64,000 nt of DNA. Origin: Phyllostachys edulis. Its lineage: Eukaryota; Streptophyta; Magnoliopsida; Poales; Poaceae. The number at the start of each line of letters is the position of its first letter. Positions within the stretch are counted from its first letter, which is position 1. The stretch is from NCBI GenBank assembly GCA_036346405.1, contig CM070548.1, positions 60,882,611 through 60,946,610 of the forward strand, in the 5' to 3' direction. The notes under the pieces were generated by a model. That model had not been told where the DNA came from, searched no databases, and saw only the letters and a list, made by a program, of their open reading frames with translations. The position numbers and the translations under genes were made by a program. Below are positions 1-11,204 of this stretch, piece by piece.

Positions 1-512
1 TAGCTCAGTCGAGGCAGAAGAGTTATGCCGATAATCGTCGACGTGATCTCACTTTCGAGCCAGAAGATTTTGTGTATCTCCGAGTTACGCCCCTGAGAGG
101 TGTGAAAAGGTTCCATGCCAAAGGAAGCTTGCCCTCGGTATGTTGGTCCGTTCAAGATCTTAGAACGCCGTGGAGAAGTAGCCTATCAGCTGGAGCTACC
201 GCAGTCGTTAGCAGGGGTACACGATGTCTTTCATGTCTCTCAGTTGAAGAAGTGTCTTCGTGTGCCGGAAGAACAAACCCCGCTGGAGTCAATTGAACTA
301 AAAGAAGACCTCACCTACAAAGAGCAACCGGTCAAGATTCTGGATGTCGCAGAACGTCGGACCGTAAGCAAGACAGTTCGTTTTTGCAAAGTCTTGATGG
401 AGCCACCACTGAAAGTGAAGCCACGTGGGAGCGTGAAGAAGAGCCGAAAGCCGAGTTTCTAGCCTTTTCTCCAGCTTTGAATCTCGGGACGAGATTCCTT
501 TAAGGGGAGGTT
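1..512 (+). pseudogene. 3' end of Ty3/gypsy pol: integrase C-terminus with decayed chromodomain
   Basis: This is the tail of a chromovirus-type Ty3/gypsy polyprotein, the integrase C-terminal region that handles chromatin targeting. Translation gives the familiar block with PRYVGPFKILERRGEVAY, then VFHVSQLKKCL, then EDLTYKEQPVKILD. This order (GPF-like motif, HVSQLKKCL, chromodomain) is typical of Tekay/Del-type grass chromoviruses. The reading frame changes near 120-130, inside the segment just before PRYVGPF. It changes again after about 400, where the chromodomain residues WSHH and TWEREEE fall in frames other than the upstream one. The gene is therefore not readable as it stands. It enters from outside the window and is followed directly by its polypurine tract and 3' LTR. 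The breaks may be partly sequence error, because the flanking residues are otherwise well kept. Confidence 0.85.
500..512 (+). promoter_or_regulatory. Polypurine tract of the gypsy element
   Basis: The purine-rich run ttaaggggagg lies just before the LTR start at 513 and would prime plus-strand DNA synthesis. It follows gggacgagattcc, a context that recurs almost exactly, on the minus strand, at the 3' end of the non-autonomous element at 21884-21915. Confidence 0.8.
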
Positions 513-3500
513 TGTAACATCCCAATTTTGAGCTTTAAAAACCTTTTAAATAGTGTAATGAGAAAATTCATCATTTGGATTTATTTGAATTTAAATTAAA
601 AAGCTTAATATTGGACTTTGTGTAACAAAACAATTTAATATGACTAAAGTCAACATGAACAATAGTCAAAACTATTTTATTTGGATTCTATGAGCTTGGA
701 CATATTTTCTAGAATTTTCGGAATTTTTCCAAGTTCATTTGCTATTTTCCATTGCTTATTTGAATTTCGTAATTTCTTAAAAAGAAAAAGCTATTTAAAT
801 CTCCAAGCAATCATTGGGCGAATCTCTCGGCCCATTCCTCGCTCATCTGCCCATCTCTTCGTGGCCGTCCGATCTGATTGGATGGAGATCCGCCCGCGCC
901 TCTCTCTCTCTCTCTCTCTCTCGCTCCGCTTCAATCTCCACCGCTTGGATCGTCATTTGACGCCTGGATCTCCGCCATGTAGCCTCGTCCTCTCTCGACG
1001 CGTGGGCCCTTCTGAGGTCTTCGTCTCCGACCGGTCTTCTTCCTCGCTGACGCGGACCGCGCCGCCATTATCGCTTTCTAGAAGCTCAACCCATGGCCGT
1101 TTACGCTAACAAAACTCCCGATTTTAGACCAAACTCAATCCTTATCTCCTCCGCACCGACTCGCTCAATTTCAAACTTGAATTGTTTCTATCCTCGTTCG
1201 TCGTCTGCGGCGTTTGAGGCGATTTACCCGCTTGGCAAGACGCCACCTCGAGCTCGCCTCAGGCCTATAAAGGACCCTCTCTTCGCTTTCGCTTCTTTCC
1301 AAAACCCTCGCTCAATTCCACCCGAGAGCCTCCACATTGCCGCCGATTCGAGCTTTAAGGAACCTCGCCGCGGTGAGATTTCTTCGATTACGCCGCCACC
1401 GCAGCCGCCAGATCGTCGTGGAGCCCACCATCAAGTTCGCCGTCACCTCCTCTACCTCCGGACGATCGCCGCCGCTTAAACCTCACGGACGCCCGTCCGA
1501 CAAAACCCGAAGGTCTCTCCGCCCGACCTGCGCCGCGGCCACCACAGCCACCCCAACCACGGAGTCGCACTGAAGGTGCGCATAGCCTCAACAACACGCC
1601 CATAGCACCCACCCTCGCCGGCGACCACCGAAGCGCCGGTGACCATTGGTCCCGTCGGCCGCCATCGCGTCGCCGACGTCCTCGCCGACGCGACGCCAGT
1701 CACGTACACCTCACCTCGTACTGCGTGTCATCCGGGTGGCGCCAGCGTCGGCGCCACATGCTGCTGGTTCGCCACCTCGGCCCTCTCGGTCCAAAGGCTC
1801 GGTGGGCTTGGTCCACTGGGTCAGGCCTCTAACATGTGGGTCCCACATGTCGTTTTCTTTATTTATTTCTTTTCCGAAAATCCTGGTGACGCCATGTCGA
1901 TGTCATCTTTGGCGCAATATTCCGATTTTTCGTTGAAAAATAATTCGGAATTCCATAAATCTTATTTTTAGGGTTTTCTTTAGATTTAAACTTTGAAACT
2001 CCATATCTTTTGCATCCTAACTCCAAAACCATCCATTCAAATTTCTAAATTCATCTAAAATCCAGATCTATCTATTGGAGATTTTTAATTATTTTTTGGA
2101 GTTATTTGCCTCTGTTATTTATTTAGTTTGTTTGTTTGCCTTGTTTGCGAGTAGACTTGACGTTCTTTGAAAGAGTTGACGAAGAAGGACCTTTCCAAGA
2201 TCAAGATCAATTCCTAGATCCTTTTCAAGGCAAGCTATACCTTTGACCATCTTGATTCCCAGTTTGCTAAATTATTTTATTTTAAATTATTGCATTATTA
2301 ATTCAAGTAATTATTTAAATGATTTTGGGAGTAGATGTAAATTCCTAATTGTTATGCCATCCTTGTTAATTGCTATGTCTAAGTTCTTTGTCACCCTAGT
2401 TGATATCTAGTTGGTTAATATTGTAGCACCAACGTGGGTTGGTTAGAACGATTAGATTGCTTAGTCATGCCACGACTCATTTATTCATGTGAAGTACAAA
2501 TGATTAATTTGACTAAGTGAATATGCAATATTGGATAATCTGTGTGTACTACGTGTCTTTATGGCATGTGTTGCACTTAAACCAACGGGTGGTAAAAAGG
2601 ATTTGGGTGAGGCAAGGGTGGATCTTGTGTGAATTGGTGGTCTATGTGATGTGTGGATAATATTAATCTGTGTGTCTATGTGGTTGGGTTAGTGGAAGCC
2701 TTGCCTTGGTCGATTAAGGACCTCACCATGTGCGCTAAAGAACTGAGCTTCTGTCGACCACATGCCTGTTTTGAGACAGGCCTAGCATAGTAAGATAAGG
2801 TATCCAAATGCTCTGTTATGATCGATGCTAGCTACTTGGTTGTATCTTGTGGGTAAAGTGTACAAACCTCTGCAGAGTGTAACTTAATCTATTCGAATAG
2901 CGCGTCATGATCATGGACAATGCTCGGGATTTAACACTAGGGGTAGAATTTCATAAAAGCGTGTGGGAAGGGAGCTATGTGATTAAATCATCTAGCTATG
3001 TGAAGAACCCGTTTAGGCTGTGTGTGTCTTTGTGAAATAACTTGTTAAAATTATTATTGTCTATTTGTTTTACCACTTTCAATCTATTTAATTGTATTAA
3101 ATTGCAAAAGTTGCATTCACGCAAAAGAACCGCAGAATGCCTTTCTCTTGTAATAAGCCCGCATGTATACTTTGCATTCTGTGGTGTGGCTTGCGATGCG
3201 GTGTGTACTCACGCTTGTTTTGACGAATCAAGCGGAGGAGGAGTCTTCACCACTTACGAGGACGAGTTCATCGAAGGTGCCTAATCGCGAGGTCTTGATC
3301 CCATCGGTTGCTGTGGTGAATCGATGGGATGCCACTACCGCTTCGCTTTCATTGCCGTTTATTTTCTCTGTTAGCCTGCGTGGCTCAATAAATGTAAACT
3401 TCGACCTTAAGGTCAAAACCATTATTTAATAATCAAAGTTATTCGTTTATGTTATATTTCGCTTGTATGGATCGATTTCGGTTTGTTAACCTGTGTGCAC

Positions 3501-3563
3501 TAGCATGATCCCGGCTAGTGCGAGAAACCTGAAGGTCCTGAATTGTAATTTCGGGTCCCGACA
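513..3563 (+). repeat. 3' LTR (about 3.05 kb) of Ty3/gypsy element
   Basis: The LTR begins tgtaacatccc right after the polypurine tract and ends gggtcccgaca, so it has the expected TG...CA ends. It contains a GC-rich core (about 830-1800) with a TATA box and a TC microsatellite (901-922), then an AT-rich R/U5 part. The open frames of 60-140 codons inside it (681-1971, 3042-3429) show no domain and are treated as chance frames in GC-rich LTR DNA. Its ends match those of the solo LTR at 5110-8268 and the LTRs at 17492, 22655 and 48405, which places all of them in one large-LTR superfamily of the RIRE3/RIRE8 kind. The 5' LTR lies outside the window. Confidence 0.8.
1266..1271 (+). promoter_or_regulatory. 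Putative LTR TATA box
   Basis: TATAAA within ggcctataaaggacc, followed by a pyrimidine-rich stretch, is a good Pol II start context for the element's genomic RNA. An equivalent TATA inside a GC-rich core is seen in the sister LTRs at 7436-7443, 21042-21048 and 26208-26214 (all minus strand). Confidence 0.5.
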
Positions 3564-3926
3564 CATGTATCACAGACAGTTCGAAAACCGTCTGTGATGA
3601 CCTCATGTCATTACTGACCCATAAACTCAGACGGCTTTAGAAACCGTCTGTAATGACGTTTTTGAACCGTCTGTGAAGACATTTTCTGTATATAAGTGTA
3701 TATACTAAAACGTCTCTACATACATAGACATGAATTTTAACATCTCTATAAAGCGTCTTATATCCTGTACACATGTTTTACAAGCGTCTCTACGGTTCTT
3801 GACACGGTCCGTGGAGAGGCACTCCAAGGACGCTTTATAAAAACGGCTCTATGGTCCTCCAGAGATGAAATAACACGTCTCTAGCCTATAGATTAGACGT
3901 CTCTATATGGGTGTTGTGTTGTAGTG
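3564..3926. mobile_element. CACTA (En/Spm) terminal fragment with subterminal repeats
   Basis: The block ends ttgtgttgtagtg at 3926, which on the minus strand is the CACTACAAC terminus of a CACTA transposon. Inside are direct and inverted subterminal motifs of two kinds: accgtctgtgatg / cagacgg (3575-3680) and cgtctcta (3708-3905). These are the usual binding sites for the element-encoded DNA-binding protein. The other terminus is not present. The gypsy LTR ending at 3563 probably inserted into this transposon. The three bases after the terminus are tac, the possible target duplication. Confidence 0.65.
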
Positions 3927-4454
3927 TACATGCAACGCTCAAATAAAATAAACGATTTCGCTTCCAATTTTAGGAACCATGTATGCAATGTGAATTTGCA
4001 ATCCATATTAGTTAGCATCAATAAAGCGTAATGGCATGCACTTCCATAATTCCGTATCTTCCTCCTTCCAATAATTCGAACCGATTCAATAGCCTCCATC
4101 GCACCTAATTTAAAATCCCATCAGTTCATATGCAAGACTATCATTCCTATGTTCGCATACATCACAAAAACAAAAAAGGAGATTTTATCTATTCCTCCTC
4201 CAGCTGCCTATTTCACCAAGCAAGCCAACATCTACTCTGAACCAAGCTCCATTTTTAATACAAAAAATACCACGATTACTCCAAATCAATAACAAAAAAA
4301 CTAACTTTGCCCACCAAACCTACCAAATCTCGCCAGCACAATCAATTAGTCCATACCAAGTATTCATAAATATCGTTTCTAACAAAATCACATACCTATA
4401 CATTAATACATATCATCCTCCCAAATCGTACCAAATTTTATCCAGTTGTAGGCT
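3927..4454. other. AT-rich intergenic sequence, no gene seen
   Basis: I find no coding signal, RNA gene or clear repeat end here. If the minus-strand exon at 4455-4775 is real, this stretch would be its first intron or downstream sequence. Confidence 0.5.
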
Positions 4455-4775
4455 TCACGTACCTTCAATCTGCACCCAAATGCCCAGCCTTATGCCAAAT
4501 TGGTCATGTAGAAAAAAGAGGATCAAAGGGGGAGGGGTAAAGGAAAGCTCATCTCTGGATGTCTCGAGGCAGCAGAGCGAGGCGACGGGCTTGTCCCCGC
4601 GAGCCCGCACGGCCACGGTCGGAGTCACTGCTTCGGCCAGGCCTCCGATCCACAGGGTCCCTGTCCTTGCCCACTTCTCGCCACAGCCGCCGAGCACCGC
4701 GTGCTGGCGCCCGTCGGGCCCGGCTTTGATCCCAACCGCCCGAGACTGCATCGCAAGGCTCGCGGCCGCCTCCAT
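4455..4775 (-). CDS. Candidate first exon of an unrecognised gene
   Basis: The minus-strand frame starts ATG at 4775 and reads MEAAASLAMQSRAVGIKAG, with grass-like high third-position GC over about the first 75 codons. The early part is rich in Ala, Arg and Ser and poor in acidic residues, as plastid transit peptides are. No family was recognised. A splice-donor-like aaggtacgtg lies near 4464 on the minus strand, just before the frame's stop, so the exon may continue elsewhere. The 3.16-kb solo LTR at 5110 sits about 335 bp upstream of the ATG, in what would be its promoter. It could equally be a captured gene fragment or a chance frame in GC-rich DNA. Confidence 0.3.
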   Translation of the reverse strand: MEAAASLAMQSRAVGIKAGPDGRQHAVLGGCGEKWARTGTLWIGGLAEAVTPTVAVRARGDKPVASLCCLETSRDELSFTPPPLILFFLHDQFGIRLGIWVQIEGT

Positions 4776-5109
4776 TGCTCGCCGCGTGCTACGTTGTACA
4801 AGAGGACGCAGGTAGCCGTGGCGGTGGAGGAGATCCAGAGGAGGAGGGCGGCAAAGAGGAGCGGAGAAACGTCGTAGAAGTTGATGGGGTGATGATAAAG
4901 CTGGCGAGGCAGTAGGGTCTCGGGCGGACTATGGATTCGGTGGGCGTGAGCGCGGGCGCTTGGGCGAGGGGGCTACCACGGAGTTGGAGGAGATGCAGGA
5001 GCACGTGCGGTTGTGGCCGATGGAGGAGGAGGGGCAGGGGAGGACGAAGTAGCGGTAGCACACTCCCCTTTGCAGAGGGAAGCGAGGGCGGGGGAGGGGA
5101 GGGTGAGGG
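4776..5109. other. GC-rich flank of the solo LTR
   Basis: Purine-rich, GC-rich sequence containing overlapping frames without domains. It continues on the far side of the solo LTR at 8274, so the two halves (4776-5109 and 8274-8500) were contiguous before the insertion. It could be promoter or 5' untranslated sequence for the candidate exon at 4455-4775. Confidence 0.4.
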
Positions 5110-8100
5110 TGTCGGACCCGGGAGTAACACCCCAAATCCTCTATGCATTTCTGAACTAGTCCCATGATCAGTAGCTAGTTCACACAGTAAACAGATATGG
5201 TAACATCCATAAATCGCAACACTTTATTAATAATCAACAAAGTTTATTATAAAAGAGGCTTATAAGCCGACAATAATAAAGAACACAGCGAAAGACGAAG
5301 AAGTAGTGGAGTCCTACTGATCTGCCACAGGCAATCGACTAGGGTAGCGGCCTAGTCATCGAGATCCACACCAGCAGCGAAGTCCTCCTCCTCTGAAATT
5401 TGTTTGCATAAAGCAAGTATGAGCACAACTACCGTGCTCACAAGTTACACCCGTCAAATAACAGATTGAATGCATGCATACAAGGGTATCTCAAAGGAAG
5501 GCTCATTGGTTGAATTTGCGTAAAGCAAAGTTTCTTTCAAATACAAATACTATGTTCCAAAGCAGTTAGTTTATAACTAAAATTCATTTTATAAATTCTC
5601 AAGTTTTATAGTCGGATAACATTCACACAAGAATGGTGAAAGATAGCCTCCTATCACATGGCTTCCCGCCCAATTCCCATTTGGATAGAAATCATTTGAC
5701 AAATCATTTTGAAATCAAAACCAAAGTCTAACTTTGAGTGGCTTTGCCAAGCATGTCCATGACCGTAGACACGGCTATTCGAATAGTTCTTAACACTCTA
5801 CAGAGGTTGTACAGCTTTACTCACATGACATGAATTCTCTAGTTTGTTTGGCATGGCCAATGCCACTGCTCACTACCTTAGGTAAGCAGTCTAGAGCACG
5901 TGTCAAGGCCTTTACAATGCGTCATTCCACATGATCCCCTCGCTAAGGTTTGGCCCTTTGGATAGAAATCATGAGTTTCTAGCCCCCTCTTGCGCCAGGT
6001 GGGACTAACGTAGGTCATAACATGACTACCCACCGCATCTGAAAGGAACGACCATAGTGGAACATTGCAAATTAGTCAGCCAGGTTCTGCCCATATAGGA
6101 CATGTGGTGGTACGATGTGGCTTAGCAAAAGCGGCTCTCAGGCCGGTCCTTAACTGACTTGGGCGACTTCCAATAAAAACCCTGGGCCTCAACCCTGACC
6201 AGATTGAACCCGTGCATAAACCTACACCCACCAACCATCCATTTCGCCCAAGTACAAACCAACTTTTCCTTTTTGCTTTTTAAAATCATTTACAAAATCT
6301 TCCATGATAAACCAATGCCACAGACTTTTAAACAACATTTGATTTTTGGCTGAAATTTCCCAAATCAAACATTTTTGGTCTAAGCATGGCTAAGCATAAT
6401 TTTTCTCAAAAAGTTTTAGTTCATACTATTGCATAAACTAGATTTTCAGCTAGGGTGTCAAGGTAGGTTTGTTTCAATGTCAAGATTAGCAGTACAAAGG
6501 AATTAGGAATAACTATAAATTTAAAACAGGAATTTAAATTACTGAATATAAATAAGCATGTAGTAATAATTTAAAACAGAATTTAAATAATTTTAAATAA
6601 TGGTATCAATATGATCAAAGGTATAACTTGCCTTGCTTAATTAGTTGTTGTTCTCAAACGGCGTCGAAATCTGACTCTTCGAAGTCGTCAAAATCTATAC
6701 ACGAAAATAAACCAAATTGAAATAAAATTCAAATGAACTCCAAATTAAATAATTTTAGTTTAGTTAGCTAGACCTTGAATTTATATGAAATTAGAAATTT
6801 GAATCGACAAAATTAGAGTCCGTATGAAGGAGAACGAACCCCAGGAAGTTTCAAAATTACAAGAAATGATGAAATTAGGGTTTTCCATAATTTCTGAATT
6901 ATTTTTGTTAAGAAAAATAAAGGTCCATGTGGAAAATGACATGGCATCCACGTCACTGCCACGCGGGCAAAGGTGATGAGGTGGCGCCTACGTGGCGTGC
7001 ATGTGGCAGTGCCATGTCGGCAAGAAGCGCATGGCAAGACGGCGTCGAGCTTCTTGGCGATAGGGCTACTGGCGAGCTCAAATGAGGGGCAAGGAGAGAG
7101 GGCGCGGTGGTTCTAGGGCTTACCACGACGACGGTCAGGCGCAAAGGAAACGACGGCGGTGAGGAGTTTGGCGGCGGCGCAAACGAGCTCGAGGCAACGG
7201 TGGAGCTCTGGCGGTCTTGGGCTCAGGTGAGTGCAAGCACCGGGTGGGCGGTCGCTTGAAGATGCCGAATCCGGGGTCAGTGGTGGCAAAGTAGCTTGGA
7301 CGGTGCCAGCGTCGAGGAAGTTTCGAGTCTCGGCGGCGCGGAGAAGAACTCGAATTGCCGGCGATTGAGAGGGAGAGAGAGAGAGGGGTCTTTGAGGGGT
7401 TTTGGTGAGGAGGAGGAGGCGCACCTCATGCTCCCTTTTATAAGGGCGGAGGGGGGCCGGGAGAGGGAGATCGTAGGGAGGCCGTTTCTTGCGGCGATGT
7501 CATGACGGTGAAATAGGGAGTAAAGAAAAGGGAAACAGCCGGAAACGGGCGAGGCAAGAAACGTGGGATTGAATGCTCTTGAATGTGCGTGAAGAGGGGG
7601 AGGGAAATGCGGCGGCGAAGGAGCTCCATGAAGCATCGATGGTGGGCGCGTGCGGCCTAAGAAGAAAGAAAGGGGGAGAAGAAGAACCCGACATGTGGGC
7701 CCGCGTCGGAAAGGGAAAGAGGGAGGGGAGGCTGGCAAGTGGGCCCGCCATGTTGGCGAGAGGAGGAAGACATGGGAGAAGATGGGTCGTGAGGCTGGCA
7801 CACGTGGGCCAGCAAAAAAAAAGGAAATGGGCCAAGGGCAGATTCGGCCCACACACAAATTCCGGAATTTAAATGATTTATCAATATAAACAAATCGGTT
7901 AAATCAAATTAGGCTTTTGAAAATAGCAAAATAAATCCAAAACATCTAGAAAAATACACGAAATTTCTAGAGTTATTTTGGACTTAAATAAAATATTTCC
8001 AACTTAAAATTAGTTTTAATTTCATAAATAAATTATTTTGGTTTTAAAATAATTAAGAAAAAGCTTTTAAAATTCAGAAATTAATTTAATTTATATTTTT

Positions 8101-8268
8101 TCAACTTTAACTCAAATAATACTTCAAAAACTTTAATAAATTTTACTTTTGACTTTTAAAACCCCAAAATTCAAAAGAAGCAATAAAACTCTTTCAAATT
8201 TCAGGAAAACCAACAAAATAATAACTTTGTTTATTTTTATTTTGGTAACAACACTTTGGGATGTTACA
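5110..8268 (-). mobile_element. Solo LTR (3.16 kb) of a large-LTR gypsy family, GAGGG duplication
   Basis: On the plus strand the block starts tgtcggacccggg and ends gggatgttaca, the reverse complement of an LTR running tgtaacatccc...gggtccgaca. It is flanked by gaggg at 5105-5109 and again at 8269-8273, a perfect 5-bp target-site duplication. No internal region or second LTR is present, so this is a solo LTR left by recombination between two LTRs. Its first 130 bp (plus coordinates) align closely with the LTRs at 17492 and 22655, but it lacks the roughly 0.9-kb AT-rich repeat insert those carry. Frames at 6813-8550 are shadows of the GC-rich LTR core. Confidence 0.88.
7436..7443 (-). promoter_or_regulatory. 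Putative TATA box in solo LTR
   Basis: On the minus strand this reads TTATAAAA within a GC-rich core, equivalent in place to the TATA of the sister LTRs. Transcription from it would run toward 5110 and the candidate exon at 4775. Confidence 0.45.
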
Positions 8269-8273
8269 GAGGG

Positions 8274-8658
8274 GGCGTGTAGATTTGGTAGAAGCAAGGA
8301 GAAGGGGCGCTCATGGACTGGCGAGCGGAGCGAAGCAGGGACGACTCGAAGGAGTTGTGGGCACGCAAAACAAAAAAAATCCGAAGGCCGCGACGTAGGC
8401 GGACGTAGGATCGGACGGGGGAGAAGAATGCAGGAGACGTGGACACCACGGGCTACACCGAAACATGCGCTCCTTTACCCGGTAGGATACGCAACTCCGT
8501 CGGCTTTAATTTGTGCACAGGCAGACACATACTGTAGATTTTGCTACTAACCCAAACAGCCCTCCTAGTCTACCAGACATGTAGTGGAATACGTGCTCTG
8601 ATGTTTTTTTTTGTGAGGAATACGTGCTCCGATGTTGCACTCTTACTACGTGATAATC
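8274..8658. other. Right flank of the solo LTR, no gene seen
   Basis: GC-rich to about 8500, then AT-rich. A 20-bp near-perfect direct repeat (ggaatacgtgctctgatgtt at 8588 and its one-mismatch copy at 8618) flanks a short T-run. No coding feature was recognised. Confidence 0.45.
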
Positions 8659-8910
8659 ACTCTTATTCCAAATATAAGTTATTTTGGATATTGACATGGT
8701 CTCTAAGGTGACACTTTGATTATCTATTTATATGAAAATATGTTGTTTTAAATAAAAATAATTATATATTGTGAAAATATTTTCATGATAGATCTAGCAA
8801 TACCAGTTTCATGTTATCAATTTTGTTAATTCTTCATATATTGATGGCCCAAGGTAAAAATGTTTGACCGGTATAGATTATAAAACTACTTACATTTGAA
8901 ATGGAAGGTA
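8659..8910. mobile_element. Stowaway-like MITE
   Basis: A roughly 250-bp AT-rich element whose left end (cttattccaaatataagtt) and right end (reverse complement ccttccatttcaaatgtaag) form diverged terminal inverted repeats. Interior motifs such as ttgtgaaaatattttcatg and atagatcta are characteristic of the common rice MITE family with CTCCCTC..-type ends. It has no coding capacity and would depend on a mariner-type transposase in trans. Confidence 0.7.
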
Positions 8911-9100
8911 ATACGTGCTAATTCTGACATTCTTGTGCTACACAGCAGCGCATTTCATTTACAGATTTTTACGCGCGGTGATTACAGCCAGATCACGGCT
9001 CTAGCTCATGGCCAACAGGACCAATGGAGCTCCATAATAAAACCCTGAAAGCTCATGTGATTGTTATGTGGTGTGGGTAGCTTTATCCATCTACGCTAGT

Positions 9101-9642
9101 ACTCTCTCCCTTCTTTTCTAAGTTGTTTTTTTTTTTAAAACTTTTCACAGCCTACGAAATGTTAGTTTGGCTTATTTTTAAAAACTTTATCTTATTATAT
9201 ATTATAATATTAAGAAAGTATTTATGAGGAGGTGAGCTAGCTCACTTGGTGGGCTTTGGCAGTGGCCAAGCCACCCACCGAGGATCGAGTCTTGGACTCT
9301 CCTAGGTGTCTCACCCGGGTGGGGAGGGTGTGTGTGTGTGGGGGTGGGTTGGGGGGTATGTGTTTGGGTTTATTTGAGAACTGAGCTAGGGCTCAGCTGG
9401 CAAAAATGAGGAGAGCTATAGGTTCTCAGTCCGTCACGATTCGAGCGCTGACTCCCGTGGTGTCCGTGAGATTGAGTGCTTTCTTCTTTAACGCGAACCG
9501 GATGAGGAAAAACCCGAGCATTCAAAAAAAAATTTATAATGGCAATTCTAATGGTGTAGTTTTTATGTAATCAATCAAAATATTTTTAAAGAAGTTTGAT
9601 GGAACGGATTCTAAGGTGTGACTTAAAGAACAGAGATAGTAC
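9101..9642. mobile_element. MITE interrupted by a SINE
   Basis: The left end, tactctctcccttcttttc at about 9099, and the right end, whose reverse complement is tactatctctgttcttt at about 9642, form a terminal inverted repeat of the CTCCCTC-type MITEs. Removing the SINE at 9226-9531 and one copy of its duplication leaves an AT-rich element of about 230 bp, a normal MITE size. The 9103-9225 and 9538-9640 halves belong together. Confidence 0.55.
9226..9531 (+). mobile_element. tRNA-derived SINE
   Basis: The 5' part holds a Pol III promoter. The A box is within gagctagctcacttggtggg (about 9232-9251). The B box is ggatcgagtct (about 9281-9291). The spacing is right for a tRNA head. The body is unrelated to tRNA and ends in a 9-base A tail. 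The hexamer atttat flanks the unit at 9220-9225 and 9532-9537, a target-site duplication. Length is about 306 bp. It would be mobilised by a LINE reverse transcriptase. Confidence 0.75.
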
Positions 9643-10960
9643 AAGCGAATGTACAGGACTCGACAGATTAGAAAACCGGCAGGAACGGTTTCTGTCGATT
9701 TTCGGCCAAACCGGTCTGGATCGAGACGTGTTTTCTCCTCAAGTTCATCTCCCTCCCTCACCCCTTCCTCCCAAGGAAAACATTACCGGTAAGAAATTTT
9801 TATCGAAAGGTAGTGATAACACCGGTAATTAAAATTTGAATTTTTCATATGTAAAGATGAAATTTATATAAATTTTAAAGTTAAATTTGAATTTGGATGA
9901 AAAATAAATAAATCTAAAAAATTTTGCCTGGTATAAAAATTTATCGGACCCTACTGATAACACTAGTAACCCGCGGTTACCTACAAAATTTCGGTGATAT
10001 AATTTTCACTTCCTCCACCCTCGATCTCCCATAAATCCCTTGAAATCGAGGCACAAATCCCCATGTTCTCACAATGCAATCCCGCAAACTTTAGCCATTA
10101 AAGGGCTTCGATACTGTCAACCTCCCGCTCCGGTCAATCTGGGAGCAAGGGTGGTTGATCGGCACCTCTCCAACTTGGTAAGCTACACCGCCTTCCATTT
10201 GTCAACAATCACAGCTTGGTGCCTCATCCACTCGGGCGAAGCCTTCCTCCCGGTTGGTCGGGGTGCTGAGCACCAGCTCCACCCGTCGTACATACAGTGT
10301 ACAGTATCACACTACTTTTCAGGTATAATTATCGTTATTTTGGACAATACTATCCAATAGTGATGTACTGTGTTTATTGTATTTTGCAAAAAAATTTCTA
10401 ATTATGTATGAATTAGATTATACAAAGCCGTTCGATGTACGTTTAGTAAATTTGTTTTGCGTTAGCTTTAATCTTAAAACACCCTCTCTATTTCCTCTCC
10501 TGTATCGGAGCTACGCCTCCCACCGTGGTGTTATCAAAGAATCATGTCGTCCCGATCAATCAGCACCCGTGATCAACAACGCTTCACCCTCAACGCAGTG
10601 GGAGCCTTCGAATAGAAATGCAAGGGAGCACGTGGCGTCGTCGCAACTACACAGTTGCGCATGTGTACCCAGTGGCAATCTTGTAATTTCTTTCGTGCTC
10701 ATGGGCATAAGAAATTGTAACAATGGGGTTGTCCATACTCTGACCTTGTTAGTTGTGAGTGGTCCTTCACGACCTTATTTCCCTTTTTTCACTTAAATGT
10801 TGAACGTTGATGCTCCAAAAACTCAAAAGCACACGCAGACAAAAACACCGGGGACGGGGACGCGGACGCGGCCAGGTCGTGCCGTCTTGAGCTTAATTTG
10901 GGTGAGGTGCCACAAAAATCAGTAGAAGAAGTCGTCGAGAAATCACATCAAATTGGATTT
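9643..10960. other. Intergenic sequence, no gene recognised
   Basis: Frames at 10040-10360 and 10377-10796 show no domain, and their codon use does not resemble the nearby VQ gene. A diverged direct repeat lies at about 9790-9832 and 9940-9975, sharing tttatcg..tactgataacac, and may mark a small unidentified repeat. Confidence 0.4.
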
Positions 10961-11038
10961 GGATCAGCGAAAATTATTATTTACTGTCAGAAAAGTGACT
11001 ATAGTACCGCATACGATGGAGTGACACGGCTGGGATAG

Positions 11039-11066
11039 CACGTGGACTTTTCCTTGTCTCGTCAAC
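11039..11066. promoter_or_regulatory. G-box and W-box core upstream of the VQ gene
   Basis: CACGTG lies at 11039-11044. A minus-strand GTTGAC, the W-box core bound by WRKY factors, lies at 11061-11066. Both are within 170 bp of the VQ gene start. VQ proteins are WRKY partners and often WRKY targets, so the W-box is suggestive, but a 6-base match is weak evidence. Confidence 0.35.
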
Positions 11067-11204
11067 GACACACTTCGCCTTCCTCCTCTTCCTCTCGCTC
11101 GCATCGTCGTTGAACCATTCGCTTCCTCTGCAACTACAAAGCCTACTCGTCTTCCTCCCCTTCTCCTTTCCTCCCGTAAAGTCTTCCTCGCCCTCCACCG
11201 ATCG

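Noticed and set aside
681..1971. Overlapping open frames of 78-142 codons near the left end
   Set aside because: They lie in the GC-rich core of the LTR, contain no domain, and equivalent frames appear in sister LTRs only as shadows.
7113..7893. Long Pro/Ser/Arg-rich frames, up to 193 codons, on the minus strand
   Set aside because: Within the GC-rich core of the solo LTR. Composition explains the length, and no conserved motif is present.
8588..8640. 20-bp direct repeat around a T-run as a target-site duplication
   Set aside because: Too long for a usual duplication and the enclosed DNA is only about 10 bp. Slippage is more likely.
10040..10796. Two plus-strand frames of 106 and 139 codons
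   Set aside because: No domain, mixed codon use and no supporting context. Not listed as genes.
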